Notes: generated by a model from the letters alone, not told the origin. 64,000 nt of DNA from Chenopodium formosanum (GCA_024500155.1 CM044874.1:82834295-82898294); one strand, 5' to 3'. Counted from the first letter of the stretch, positions 36,201-49,005 are shown. Program-made: numbers and translations.

Positions 36201-36954
36201 TTTCCAAGACACAGTTATGTGCCAAAAACTTTTGAGAAAGCATCCTTCACCTCTACTCCTCATGTCTAGGGATGAGTCTGGTAAGCATTTTTTTTTCCCC
36301 ATTTTGGTTTCTGAATGATAAAATGATACTCAGATGAGTTGTCATTCAAATTTTATAATTATCTTTTGGGCTGCTGCAGGTGTCCATCATCAAACTCCGC
36401 GCAATGTAGAAGGAAACAGTGTTATTGATGATCCTGAAGGGAACAGTCCCATATCTGAAGTTTCCCAAGAAGACCAATTTGAAGGAGAATTAGCCAAGTA
36501 TGCCCTTCCTTGCTTAATAGATCAACCATCTAGAACCTAATTATAAAATGAAAGTTGGATTAAATATTTTTAGATCCAAGCCAACTAGAATGTACGATTA
36601 AAATGTCATAGCTTCCATACCCTTTTACCTGTGCAGAATTGTAATTATATCTTTATGATAACCTGCCAGGGTGCACATACATGGATAGTAAAAGCTTGGC
36701 AAAAATTCAACTTCATTGTCCTGTAACAACATCCAAAGAGAAACATCAGCAAAAATGAAAAATGATAAGCTATTCATCTTGCATATCATCGTCATGAGTA
36801 TTCGGGTCATGGAGACTTTCCTTATGGAGTGACTAAAATTCTTAGTTAATTAGCATCATCTCTACAAAATACTGTGAACCAGCTAGATACTGCTAAGATC
36901 CGTTGAACTGGTAAAGCTAGGTTCAACTCCAAGATTAGTTAAATTGCCTCCCCC

Positions 36955-36985
<31 letters not shown>

Positions 36986-37403
36986 AAAATCACCGTTTTC
37001 ACGTTTTGTACAGGAAGCATATGAAATATATTTTGTGTTTCTTTGCTTCTGATGCTTGACTAGTCTGTTGTTTTTATTTTTTGATATTTCAGTGACCAGT
37101 ATGAGGAATCAAATGGTGGTGATAATGGTCAAGACACCCCTGTTGCTATGGTAGAACTTAATTTTCCTTCTTTTGGATTTTTTTGTTGAACCTCTGTCCA
37201 TGGAATGTTTTTACACAGTTTTGTGCTTACAGGTGACTGATACAATCAATCTAGTATGCAACTCCTTGGAGTTTAAGGAGCAGAAAATTGAACGCGATAG
37301 ATGTGAAGGAAATTTAAAGTTTTACACAAGAAAGAAGGCTGTTGAACTAAGACCTCCAGTTCCTCAAACTAACTGCTCCAAGGTAGAAGTAAGTTGTAGA
37401 TAG
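30288..37403 (+). CDS. Tudor/Agenet-PHD-GNAT chromatin regulator (IDM1-type histone acetyltransferase family)
   Basis: Eleven in-frame exons: 30288-30365, 31361-33727, 33809-33944, 34049-34137, 35094-35338, 35456-35542, 35637-35736, 36064-36280, 36380-36497, 37093-37150 and 37233-37403. They give 1221 aa. In order: a basic N-terminus (HRKRRRLL); two Agenet/Tudor-like folds (~25-75 and ~95-175); two copies of a domain around EPECCPQSMYDYA and EPRYCPEAVLKYV; a Lys/Arg-rich stretch (~590-650); a TIFY-like segment PRTVLSWLMDNGVV; a PHD finger (HICSLCHYGGELLLCDRCP through WFCPSC) followed by a second Cys/His cluster; then a GNAT fold with the acetyl-CoA loop in FKHRRHGMCRIVMQELEK. This architecture is known in IDM1/ROS4, a nuclear reader-acetyltransferase that counters DNA methylation, and its paralogues. 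It is probably the counterpart of the PHD-finger gene At5g58610, not IDM1 itself. The last exon could splice again at a GTAGAA site near 37384. Confidence 0.9.
34259..34398. repeat. Two-copy 70 bp tandem repeat in intron 4 of the PHD-GNAT gene
   Basis: Units 34259-34328 and 34329-34398 both begin 'catcctc(c/t)ctgcaa' and end 'ctatc(t/a)tacaaaatat', at about 80-85% identity. Intronic, no coding role. Confidence 0.85.
36950..36986. repeat. Poly(C)-(CA)n microsatellite in intron 9 of the PHD-GNAT gene
   Basis: About 22 C residues followed by seven or eight CA dinucleotides. Likely length-polymorphic and error-prone to sequence. Confidence 0.95.
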
Positions 37404-38839
37404 TTTGGACTTCTAAAGACTGCTAGTCCTCAAATGCTTGTGCCTATTACAGGTTTCAGTAAACCCCCCCCAGGCATAATCTGGTAAGAGTCGGTATTGT
37501 GATGTCGGGATTTTGCTATAAACCCAATTTTGTGACCTCTCTATGTATTAGGATAGTTTATCAAGGCGAAGCTGAATCAGAGGCGTTAGGAGAACCTTTT
37601 TTTGAATAGTTTCTTGTACAGCTTCTGTTTCTTTTTCTGACAAAATCCATAAGAGCTTATTTTGGTTAATCTTCTGTTTGTAAAATGCTCTTAGTGGAAA
37701 TTAATTCTAAAGTGTAATTGGAATGCTATCTATAATAATTATTTATTTGTAATTCATCTCCATATGTTTTGCCCCTTATTCCACATCAAGTACCATCTTA
37801 GAGGACATGCCCTGTTTTGGTCTTCCAATTTCTGGCCCGAACGTTGACCTGACCTTATTTCATCGGATTTGGCCTGAAATATTTTGCCTGTATGGGCATT
37901 TTTTTTTTTTTACTCTATCCTTGCACCACCGGCTATTCGGCTATCCCCTCCTTAGATCTGGTTTAAGTAAGTGATGCTTTTAGCATGGAGAACAAGAAAA
38001 GTAGGAATTCCACATTTGTGGCTCATTGATATACAAAGGGGTAAAACCTAATCATGTCCTAAGCATGTAGGTGAAGGAAAGTAAAGAACATCTATAATTA
38101 AATCCTCCAAAATTACCTTCAAAAGTAATCCTTTACTTTCTTCAACAATCCTGCAGCTGTTGTTCCTCGGATCACATTTTGTGCCTTAGTTGAGATTCTT
38201 ATTATGCATACTATTGCAGAATCTAGAAAAATAACATTGGATATAATAAATTGAATGTATTACTAAGGCCCTGTTTTCAACTTAATTTGGATTATACTCT
38301 AATATTTTGTAAGAATAAAAATAAAAGAAAAGATTAAGTGCAGAAAAAATTAGTAAATTCAAAGAATATAATAGCAAATTGGTAAAATTAAGCTTTAAAT
38401 TAACTTATATTGTCTTACACCAATTTAAAGTTCAAAAATCACTTTTCGATTTCAATTTTCTGATGCAACCCACAACAAATTCCTTTAACACATACTCTAA
38501 GGAAAAGGTTAGATACTCTACACATGGACAACTCTATACTATAATGTTTTATTAATTTAATTTCATTTAATATAATATTCAATATAAATTAAGTTTAATA
38601 ACGATCAGGTAAAGTGAATAGAGTGTATGATAAATTTCAGTATAAAAAATAAGTTAAAAGGTTGTTCTCCTTGTATTTTTTTTTACCCTAAAAGTAAGGT
38701 GAATTAAGTTTAGCTAAATAAAGTCGAGCAAAAATAAGGTAAGCATTTTTAAAAATTTTAAAATTTAGCAAATCGTTTTTATATCAACAAAAAAAAGTTG
38801 AGAAGAATATAGCCTAATCTAGAATATATAGGGATCATG
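37404..38839. other. 3' flank of the PHD-GNAT gene and intergenic DNA
   Basis: The first several hundred bases are probably 3' UTR. The remainder, to the satellite array, is AT-rich. No ORF with recognisable domains and no clear repeat is seen. Confidence 0.5.
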
Positions 38840-41800
38840 GTAAACATTTCAGCAATTTTATTTTCGGGCGAAAAAAGTCAAAAAATTCCAAAATTGAACG
38901 CTAATATCCACGTTTGTTGAGAGAAATTTTGGAGGTTCTGTGGCCCGGTGTCGAAAAGTCTTGAAATTCTAGGGGATACATCTCAGGGTCATATAATGTC
39001 GTTTAGAACCATATATGATCATTATTAGTTGTCATAAATATTCGTGGTAGGCTTGAATTAATGAAATCGGTGCAAGTTGTAAACTGGTAAATTGGTCGTT
39101 TAAAGGCAAATTGGATGGTTCCACCCACCCAATTGGACTCCCGGAGGGTATTAGGGACCATGGTAAACATTTCGATAATTTTTAATTCCGGGCCAAAATA
39201 AGTCAAAAAATTCCAAAATTGAAGGCTAGTATCCACGTTTTTTGAGAAAGTTTGGAGATTTCGGGGCCCGATGTAGAAAAGTCTCGATATTTTAGAAGAT
39301 ATATCTCAGGGTCATATAATGCCGTTTAGAACCATATATGATCATTATATGTTGTCATAAATGTTCGTAGTAGGCTTGAGTTAATGAAATCCGTGCAAGT
39401 TGTAAATCGGTAAATTGGCCTTTTAAAGTCAAATTGGATGGTTCCACCAACCCAATTGGACTCTTGGAGAGTATTAGGGACCATGATAAACATTTCGACA
39501 ATTTTTATTTTCGGGCAAAAAAAAGTCAAAAAATTCCAAAATTGAAGGCTAATATCCACGCTTTTTGAGCAATTTTTGAGGTTTTGGGGTCTGGTGTCGA
39601 AAAGTCTTGAAATTCCAGGGGATACATCTCGGGGTCATATAATGTCGTTCGGAACCATATATGATCATTATTTATAAATGTTCGTGATAAGCTTGAGTTA
39701 ATGAAATCAGTGCAAGTTGTAAACCGGTAAATTAGTCGTTTAAAAGCAAATTGGATGGTTTCACCCACCCAATGGGACTCCCGGATGGTATTAGGGACCA
39801 TATTAAACATTTTGGCAATTTTTATTTCCAGGCAAAAAAAAGTAAAAAATTTCAAAATTGAAGGCTAATATCCACGCTTTTTGAGAAATTTTGGAGGATT
39901 CGGGGCCTGGTGTTGAAAAGTATTGAAATTTTAGGGGATACATCTTGGGGTCATATAATGCCATTTGGAACCATATATGATCATTATTTGTTGTCATAAA
40001 TGTTCGTGGTGGGCTTGAGTTAATGAAATCGGTGCAAGTTATAAACCGGTAAATAAGCCGTTTAAAGGCAAATTGGATGATTCCGCCCACCCAATTGGAC
40101 TCCCGAAGGGTATTAAGCACCATGGTAAACATTTCATCAATTATTATCTCTGGGTAAAAAAATCTAAAAATTCCAAAATTAAAGGCTAATATACACGCTT
40201 TTTGAGAAATTTTGGAGGTTTCGGGACCCGGTATCGAAAAGTCTTGGTATTCTAGGGAATACATCTCGGGCTCATATAATGTCGTTTGGAACCATGTATG
40301 ATCATTATTTGTTTTCATAAATGTTTGTGGTAGGCTTGAGTTAATGAAATTGGTGCAAGTTGTAAACCGGTAAATTGGTCTTTTAAAGTCAAATTGGATG
40401 GTTCCACCAACCCAATTGGACTCTCGGAGGGTATTAGGGACCATGATAAACATTTCGGTAATTTTTATTTTCGGGCGAAAAAAAGTCAAAAAATTCTAAA
40501 ATTGAAGTCTAATATCCACGCTTTTTGAGAAATTTTGGAGGTTTCGGGGCCTGGTGTCGAAAATTCTTGAAATTCCAGGGGATACATCTTGGGGTCATAT
40601 AATGTCGTTTGGAACCATATATGATCATTATTTATTGTCATAAATGTTCGTGATAGGCTTGAGTTAATGAAATCGGTGCAAGTTGTAAACCGGTAAATTG
40701 GTCGTTTAAAGGAAAATTGGATGGTTCCACCCACCCAATGGGACTCCCGGACGGTATTAGGGACCATGGTAAACATTTCGGCAATTTTTATTTTCGGGCG
40801 AAAAAAAGTCTAAAAATTCAAAATTCAAGGCTAATATCCACGTTTTTTGAGAAATTTTGGAGGATTCAGGGCGTGGTGTCGAAAATTCTTGAAATTCTAG
40901 GGGATACACCTTGGGATCATATAATGCCGTTTGGAACCATATATGATCATTATTTGTTCTCATAAATGTTCGTGATAAGCTTGAGTTAATGAAATCAGTG
41001 CAAGTTGTAAACCGGTAAATTAGTTGTTTAAAAGTAAATTGGATGGTTTCACCCACCCAATGGGACTCCCGGATGGTATTAGGGACCATGGTAAACATTT
41101 TGGCAATTTTTATTTTCAGGCGAAAAAAAGTAAAAAAATTTCAAAATTGAAGGCTAATATCCACGCTTTTTGAGAAATTTTTTAGGATGCGGGGCCTAGT
41201 GTCGAAAAGTATTGAAATTCTAGGGGATACATCTTGGGGTCATATAATGCCATTTGGAACCATATATGATCATTTTTTGCTGCCTTAAATGTTCGTGGTG
41301 GACTTGAGTTAATGAAATCGGTGCAAGTTATAAACCGGTAAATAAGCCGTTTAAAGGCAAATTGGATGGCTCCACCCACCCAATTGGACTCCCGAAGGAT
41401 ATTAAGCACCATGGTAAACATTTTAACAATTATTATTTCTGGGTAAAAAAAATCTAAAAATTCCAAAATTAAAGGCTAATATACACGTTTTTTGAGAAAT
41501 TTTGGAGGTTTCGGGACCCGGTATCGAAAAGCCTTGATATTCTAGGGAATACATCTCGGGCTCATATAATGTCGTTTGGAACCATGTATGATCAATATTT
41601 GTTTTCATAAATGTTTGTGGTAGGCTTGAGAAAATGAAATTGGTGCAAGTTGTAAACTGGTAAATTGGTTGTTTAAAGGCAAATTGGATGATTCCGCCCA
41701 CCCAATTGGACTACCGGAGGGTATCAGATACCATTGTAAACATTTCGGCAAATTTTATTTTCGGACGAAAAAAGTCAAAATTTTCAATAATTGAAGGCTA

Positions 41801-43125
41801 ATGTCCACGTTTTTTAAGAAATTTTAGAGGTTTCGGGGCCTGGTGTCTCAAAGTCTTGAGATTTTAGGTAATATATCTGGGGGTATATAATGTCGTTTGG
41901 AATCGTATATGATCATTATTTGTTGTCATAAATGTTCTTTGTAGGCTTGATTTAATGAAATCGGTGCAAGTTGTAAACCGATAAATTGGTCGATTAAAGG
42001 CAAATTGGATTGTTTCACTCATCCAATTGGACTCCTGGAGGGTATTAGGGACCATAGTAAACATTTCACCAATTTTTATTTCCAAGCGAAAAAAAAGTCA
42101 AAAAATTCCAAAATATAAGGCTAATATCCTCCTTTTTGAGAAATTTTGGAGTCTTCGGGGCTCGATGTCTAAAAGTTTTGAAATTCTAGGTAATAAATCT
42201 CGGGGTCATATAATGTTGTTTGAAACCATATGTAATCATTATTTGTTATCATAAATGTTCGTGGTAGACTTGATTTAATGAAATCGGTGCAAGTTGTAAA
42301 CTGGTAAATTTATCGTTTAAAGACAAATTGGATAGTTTCACCCATCCAATGGGACTCCCGGACGTTATTAGGGACCATGGTAAATATTTCGGTAATTTTT
42401 ATTTTCAGTCGGAAAAAAGTAAAAAATTTCAAAATTGAAGGCTAATATCCACGATTTTTGAGAACTTTTGGAGGATTCAGGGTCCAGTATCAAAAAGTAT
42501 TGAAATTATAGGGGACACATCTCAGGGTCATATAATGTCGTTTGGAACCATATATGATCATTATTTGTTGTCATAAATGTTCGTGGTAGGCTTGAGTTAA
42601 TGAAATCTGTGCAAGTTATAAACCGGTAAATAGGTCATTTAAAGGCAAATTAGATGGTTCCACCCACCCAAATGGACTCCCGAATGATATCTGGGACCAT
42701 TGTAAACATTTTACAATTTTAATTTTCGGACGAAAAAAAAGTTAAAAAACTCCAAAATTGAAGTCTAATATCCGCGCTTTTTGAGAAATTTTGGAGGTTT
42801 CGGGGACCGATGTTGAAAAGTCTTGAAATTTTAGGGAATACATTTCTGGGTCATATAATGTCGTTTGGAACCATATATGATCATTATTTGTTGTCATAAA
42901 TGTTAGTTGTAGGCTTGATTTAAAGAAATCAGTGCAAGTTGTAAACCGGTAAATTGGCCGTTTAAAGGCAAATTGGATTGTTCCACCCATCCAATTGAAC
43001 TCATGAAGGGTATTAGGGACCGTGGTAAACATTTCGGCAATTTTTCTTTCCGGGCGAAAAAAAGTCAGAAAATTCTAAAATTGAGTGCTAATATCCACGC
43101 TTTTTGAGAAATTTTGGAGGTTTCA
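38840..43125 (-). repeat. Satellite array 2, about 13 monomers of ~322 bp, inverted relative to array 1
   Basis: The landmark '(g)tcataaatgttcgtg' recurs near 39031, 39354, 39672, 39993, 40315, 40638, 40959, 41283, 41603, 41924, 42248, 42570 and 42893, a spacing of 318-324 bp. Read on the minus strand, monomers carry the same core as array 1 (VGGTIQFAFKRPIYRFTTC). Some 321 bp monomers let an ORF run through two units (228 codons at 39803-40489). The array starts and ends in partial monomers beside 'tatagggatcatgg' and 'ccatatagggtctc', with no ACCCGA-rich flanks, unlike array 1. Confidence 0.93.
39660..41625 (-). repeat. Higher-order duplication within satellite array 2
   Basis: The block 39660-40335 recurs at 40947-41625, offset by about 1287 bp (four monomers). 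Shared private variants include 'aaataagccgtttaaaggc', 'gggtattaagcaccatgg' or its close variant, 'aggctaatatacacg', 'atacatctcgggctcatata' and 'aaatgtttgtggtagg'. These do not occur in neighbouring monomers. Similarity falls back to background beyond the block, so one segmental duplication is more likely than a regular higher-order array. Confidence 0.8.
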
Positions 43126-43710
43126 GCCATATAGGGTCTCAAAAATAACTTCGCAACAAATAAGTTAAGTTGAACAAAAATCGGCTCAAGAAAATAAAGC
43201 ATGATTCCCTTTGCCACACACACTTATCACAAACTTCATTAGTTATGGCTAGCGAGTTAGTTTTTAAATCTCTAGTCATCCGTTATCATCTAATCAAGTT
43301 CAATTTGTGGTAGTTCAAATTTTTACTACCCAAAATCGTTTTTGAACTCATAAACTCTTTTATCAATTAATTAATGTTCGTTCTCCTAAACCTATTAGAT
43401 TACTCGGAGAATCCAAAATCAAGCTTTTTGTGACAACTAAAAGAAACAAGTGAACATAACATAACTTGATAAGTAAACATCTCTTGCAATCCTTTCTTGT
43501 TCCTCACGTGTACCTTTATATTGTGACATGCACAAACATTTTCTTCTATTCCTTCCCTTTCATTACACTCACTAATCTCATAAAATTCTCTCCATCTTTT
43601 TTTCCAAAGTATCTTTTTTTTTTTTTTTTTAAAAAAAACTTTTTCTTTCTATTTTCCAGCTATTAAAAAGCACTCTACAAATCTCATTAATCAAGAAAAA
43701 GCCTCTTCAA
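43126..43710. other. Promoter and 5' leader region of PMR5-like gene
   Basis: The interval lies between the satellite edge and the start codon at 43711. The last 150 bases are pyrimidine-rich (T run at about 43613-43630) and look like a leader. A satellite array within ~600 bp of this start codon leaves only a short promoter. Confidence 0.45.
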
Positions 43711-46700
43711 ATGGCTTTTTCTTCATCTTCATACTCTGTTTTTCCCCTGTTTTTGTGTATAATTCTAACATTTACCCTCCATTTTAGACCAAATTCTTCA
43801 GCTTTATTAGTGAAATTAAGACACCATTATAGAAATCATCACAGATTACAAAACCCAGTTGTTCAAACTAATCAAACTTATTCATGTAATCTTTTTGTAG
43901 GAAGTTGGGTTTATGATAGTTCTTACCCTATTTATCAATTTCATAAATGTCCCTTAATTGACCCTGAATTTAATTGCAAATTATTTGGTCGACCTGATTC
44001 TAATTACCTCAAGTATCGTTGGCAACCTGCTTCTTGTACCCTCCCTAGGTACACTTTTTTATTACCTCGGTCCGCCCGAGGAAACTTCATTTGAACCAAT
44101 GTGACAACTAAATCCAGACGTCGGGTTTTTATTTCAGGTTTGATGGGGTGGAATTTTTGGAGCGGATGAGAGGAAGAACAGTGATGTTTGTAGGAGATTC
44201 ATTAGGTAGAAATCAATGGGAGTCTTTGATTTGTATGATTTCATCTACATTGCCAAGAAGATCTTCTCCTACTCATATTATCAGAGGGGACCCACTCACC
44301 TCCTTCAAATTCTTGGTAAGCATTTTGATTAAGAAATTTTTAATTATATTTTCTTGGAAATTTAGCTAATTAGGACATCCTAATTATAATTAAAATACAA
44401 AGTTTACATTAATAATACTTCCTACATTAGTTACTTGTTATCTACTCGTATAAAGTGTTAAAACTTAAAACTACTCCGTAATTGACTCGTGTCCTTATTG
44501 GTACATTAATACGAGTACTCATATACAGTTTGTGGTCACACAATATTGTGGTTTTATGTAATGTAAGGTTCAATAATTTTTGGAAAATGCTATACATAGC
44601 CCTAAGGGCTACATATAAGCATTTAATTTATTCTTGATAATTGTTTAAATTTAGAAAATCATGACAAAAACACACTAATTACACCGATTTGCGCGTGTTT
44701 TTGTCATGAATTCCTAACTTTATACATTTTCCAAGAGTAAATTCAATGCTTATATATAACCCTAAGGTTCAATAATTTTGTATATTACTCAAGTTTGTAA
44801 AAATTTGATTTTTAATTACAAGTGCATTGTATTTTTCTATAAATTTGGAACAAAGTTCGAAAAATTTGTGAGCTCGAAGTCAAATTTGGTTCAAAAAATA
44901 TCCTAGAAGGCTAAAATAGTTGGGGGCCAGCTTGAGTGTTTTTATGGATGATTGTGATCATGAAAAAGCACAATATTTTTAACCCTTTTTGACGTGATAC
45001 TTGTATTAACAATTTTTCTTCATTTTGGGGCACTAAATGGGCCCACTAAAACTAGTGATAATCAATTTTATTGTACAATGAATAATCAATGTGTCAAGGG
45101 AGAAAGATAATATTGCTCCATTCATTGAGTTTGTTTCATGGAATTATTACTTGGCAATTATTTGCCATTTACATTATTAATACCAATAATAATTCTAATT
45201 TTAAGTTCTTTGTGTATGTTAAGTTTTTATTGAGAGATTGTGTATGTAAAGTTTGCCTCAAATATAAAGAGAGTATTAACCTCTTTGTGCTCTTGTGTGA
45301 ATCAAGTTCTATCTAAATTACGTTGTTGTATTTTTTCAGTGATTGTTTTTAAATACTCATGCCGGGATTATTATATTATAATTTTACTACATATTATGCT
45401 TAAATGATGCTTATTTACAAGGGATAATTTAAAGGAGACTCTACACCAAAAGGCTAATTTGTTCAAAAAATAAGTCCGATGCCACATTAATTTTGTATGT
45501 AGGTCGAATTCAAATGAGATTATTATGTGATAATAAACAATAATGTTTGGAAGATTATTATGATTAAATATTTTTGGAAATGTTAGAAATTGAACACAAC
45601 AAAATGCTTAAACTTTGTGCTTTGAGCCAGCATGGAGTGTTGGTGTAACACGTTTTCCTAGGTTAACGATGTATTCCCATTAGTCAAACATTAAAGTGAT
45701 AAATCTATGAATCTATCTAATCTTCCACTAATAACTTTAGTTTATTTGGTCCGGTTCAATTTAAGGAGACAATAATATTGAAATAAAGTAGAATTAATGT
45801 CATAAGATTCTTATAATATGGTTTATGATGCAGGAATATGGCGTGACAATATCATATTATAAAGCAACATATCTAGTGGACATAGATATAGTTCAAGGCA
45901 AGAGAATTCTAAAGCTTGATGAAATTTCAGGCAATGGAAATGCTTGGCTAGATGTTGATGTGCTCATTTTTAACACTGGTCATTGGTGGACTCACACAGG
46001 ATCTCTTCAAGGGTCAGTCTCAATGCTTTCATTTTTAATATAAAGTGATAAAATTTTCAAGTTATATGTTAAATCCTAGTTTTTTAAAGGTCCAATCAAT
46101 TTCGGAATCCAATAAGTTTCATTGTATGTACACTCTTCGTCCTTAATTTCAAAGCATTGTTCCTGTTTCTTATTCTATGTTGAAATGACTTTAGGCTAAA
46201 AACTACTTCGTTGTAAAACGTTAGATGCTTCGTGAAATATCTTGAATAACACTACTTGCCAATTCTTGCAATGAGGCTTACGCGCGCATAATACACTCAT
46301 TGGTGGGGAGCATCATTGTAGGTTCTCCTAGGTCATCAGCCAAGATCACTGTATAGATTTTGAAAAATGCCCTCCACTATGTGAACAAGCTATGGCTTGT
46401 TAGTTGTTAGTGATAAAGCTAAGTTGTCAGAATTGGTGTATTTTTTCAGAGGGAAGACAGCTAATAGTACAAACAATAAGTTGAATAAATACATGTATAG
46501 TTTCTGAATGTGAAAATGTTATGGTGGCAGATGGGATTATATGGAATCAGGAGGAATGATGTATCAGGATATGGATCGGTTGACAGCCTTAGAACAAGGC
46601 TTGACGACATGGGCTAGATGGGTTGACACCAATGTGGATACTACAAGGACCCGGGTTTTCTTTCAATCCGTCTCTCCGACCCATTACAAGTAATTTCTCC

Positions 46701-47128
46701 TAAAATCTCTCGGTTTTTCCCACATGAACCTTGAAAAAAATTATCATATGCCAAATGACTGTTTTTTGAATGTATGTGGCAGCCCAACAGAATTGAGCTC
46801 TGGATCACTGGCAATGACGAAAAACTGCTATGGGGAGAAGTCTCCGGCTAATGGAATGGTGTATGCCACTGACAGGTATCCAGCAGATGATGCAGATCAA
46901 ATGAGAGTGATAGATACAGTGCTTAGCGAAATGAGCATCCCTGTCTATCTGCTTGACATTACTATGCTGTCAGCTATGAGAAAGGATGCTCACCCTTCCA
47001 TATACAGCGGCGATCTCACCCCACAACAAAGGGCTAACCCTCAAAGATCTGCTGATTGTAGCCACTGGTGTCTCCCTGGCTTGCCTGATACTTGGAATCA
47101 AATATTTTACACTGCACTGATCTATTAA
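43711..47128 (+). CDS. PMR5: PMR5/TBL44-type polysaccharide O-acetyltransferase
   Basis: Five in-frame exons: 43711-44048, 44138-44315, 45834-46012, 46531-46689 and 46783-47128, giving 399 aa. A hydrophobic N-terminal segment (VFPLFLCIILTFTLHF) serves as signal peptide or Golgi anchor. A His-rich stalk follows, then the TBL domain from SCNLFVGSWVYDSSYPIY. The PC-esterase domain has the GDS motif (FVGDSLGRNQWESL) with the nucleophile Ser, and the C-terminal DxxH in DCSHWCLPGLPDTWNQ. VQGKRILKLDEISGN, FNTGHWWTHTGS and the FYTALIY end match what I recall of Arabidopsis PMR5 better than other TBLs. PMR5 acetylates pectin and its loss gives powdery mildew resistance. It follows the PHD-GNAT gene on the same strand, as At5g58600 and At5g58610 are neighbours in Arabidopsis. 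The KUP7 gene converges on its 3' end. No defect is seen. Confidence 0.9.
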
Positions 47129-47768
47129 TTCTATTTTTTCCCCAGCTAATATTAGCACTAATTTGTTTATACATTAGACAATTAACCCAGAAAAGGGGAA
47201 TGAAATTTATAGTTTAGCTGTAAATTTTACAGTAGCAATACACAATGAAAAGTAGACTTGACAATTCTATATAACTATACAAGAAAAGTCGTATAAATTT
47301 TACTTACTCTGCAAGTGAAAATAAAATCTAGTATTCTATAGCAAAGGCACAGAAAAAAAAACCCAAATATATTGATCAAACTCAACTTTACAAACTGTTA
47401 GAGATGCATCCACATCTGATCGACGAGGAACCAATTGAGCTAAGTAAAAAATACTTTCTCAAAAGAAAAATTCCTCTATGGGTGAAAGAATATTGGCATG
47501 TTACAAGTATCTATTAAGTATACACCTCTCTTAATAATTAAAGACTCTGCATGACTTCTGAACCTTCCCAAAATTCTACATGTTCAAAACTGCGAAGAGA
47601 GAGAATCAAGTCTAAAGGAGTAGTCACTTGACTATTTGAGTCTCATGGGCATAACTCTTCAAAAAATTGATAACCACTTTTGTAAGCACAAAATGCTTGT
47701 TTGAGAGCTCCAACCTCCTTGATTCAGTCTTGATGATATACAAAAATCTCACTATTCCTACACCACAT
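47129..47768. other. Convergent 3' ends of PMR5-like and KUP7-like genes
   Basis: 640 bp shared by the two 3' UTRs, AT-rich, with no further gene. The UTRs may come close to overlapping, but polyadenylation sites cannot be fixed from the sequence. Confidence 0.5.
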
Positions 47769-48971
47769 TCAAACCATGTACGTCATGCCTACTTGCATTA
47801 GATGAGAATGAGGCACACTCAAATTTGCAGTTCCTCTGCGGCTGTTCTTCCGTAAGAAGGCGTAAAAATAATTTACAACAAGCTTTTTGACAAACCAAGA
47901 ATCTTTTCTTGCCCTAATATCACCATGACCTAGCAGATAAACAACCCCGGATTCTTTAGCCTGATGAATGAAGGACAGCTCCCTCTCAAGACTCTGTTCT
48001 TGATCAGATGTGTCTGATGGAGTGTCTGGCTTCATCCCTCCAGAAGTGCTTGGCTCTGAAATGCGCACATTTGTGTCATTGAAATCTGTTAGAAGAGGAA
48101 CGCCAAGTGAAAAGGAACTTCCATTTTGGGCAACAAGGAAATTTGAAAAAGATTCTTCCTCGTAATCTGTATAGTCGTCCCCGTCACCATCACTTTCTAG
48201 AGATCGTTCTTGCGCTTCTCGGCGAATAAATTTCTCAAGGCTGTCAATAAGTAACTGCTCGAATATCTGATGAGTCTCTTTGCGAACATCTTTATACCCA
48301 TACCTGTCATTATCAAACCATTTTGACTCAAACTCCAAGGACGTAGCAGCGTCTGACCATACTTTTATAAATGAAAATGCAAGAGAACATATCTTCATGA
48401 AAATGCAAGGAGCATATATGTTCAACTAAAACAAAAACTTACCGGGCAATGCAACGAAACATGTGATAACTCTTTGAGCACACACGTCGGAAGAGGAATC
48501 TTTCATTCTGTGGCACCATCGACACTGGCACATATTTGATGCAGACAAAAATAATCATGGAGTGAATAGCAGGAAGGGTGGTTATGAAATGACCAAATAT
48601 GGCTGGTATTCCCCTTACTAGCTCATTATAAACCAAGCCTATACCCGGAGCTCTAATGGTCCCAAGATTAGGGCCCAGCTGTCGGAGAAGATCCATTGAC
48701 ATCTTTTGCTTGACTTCAGTCTCGTATTTCAGTTTACTCCCATAGTTCCATACACACATCATAAGAAACATAACAACAGAAAATAGCAGTATGATCCAAC
48801 TTCCATCACCCACAAACCATAAAACTGAGGAGAAGAAAGTTAATTCTATCCCCATGAAGACAACAAGAAAGGCCACAACAGTAACGATATTTATCTGCCA
48901 AATAAGAAGCATAACAAGGGTTACCAAAATTGTTGTCATCATCATAACTCCCAACTCAGCAATGCCTGCCC

Positions 48972-49005
<34 letters not shown>

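Noticed and set aside
40717..40965. Plus-strand ORFs in satellite array 2
   Set aside because: Antisense shadows of the monomer; the recurrent frame is on the minus strand.
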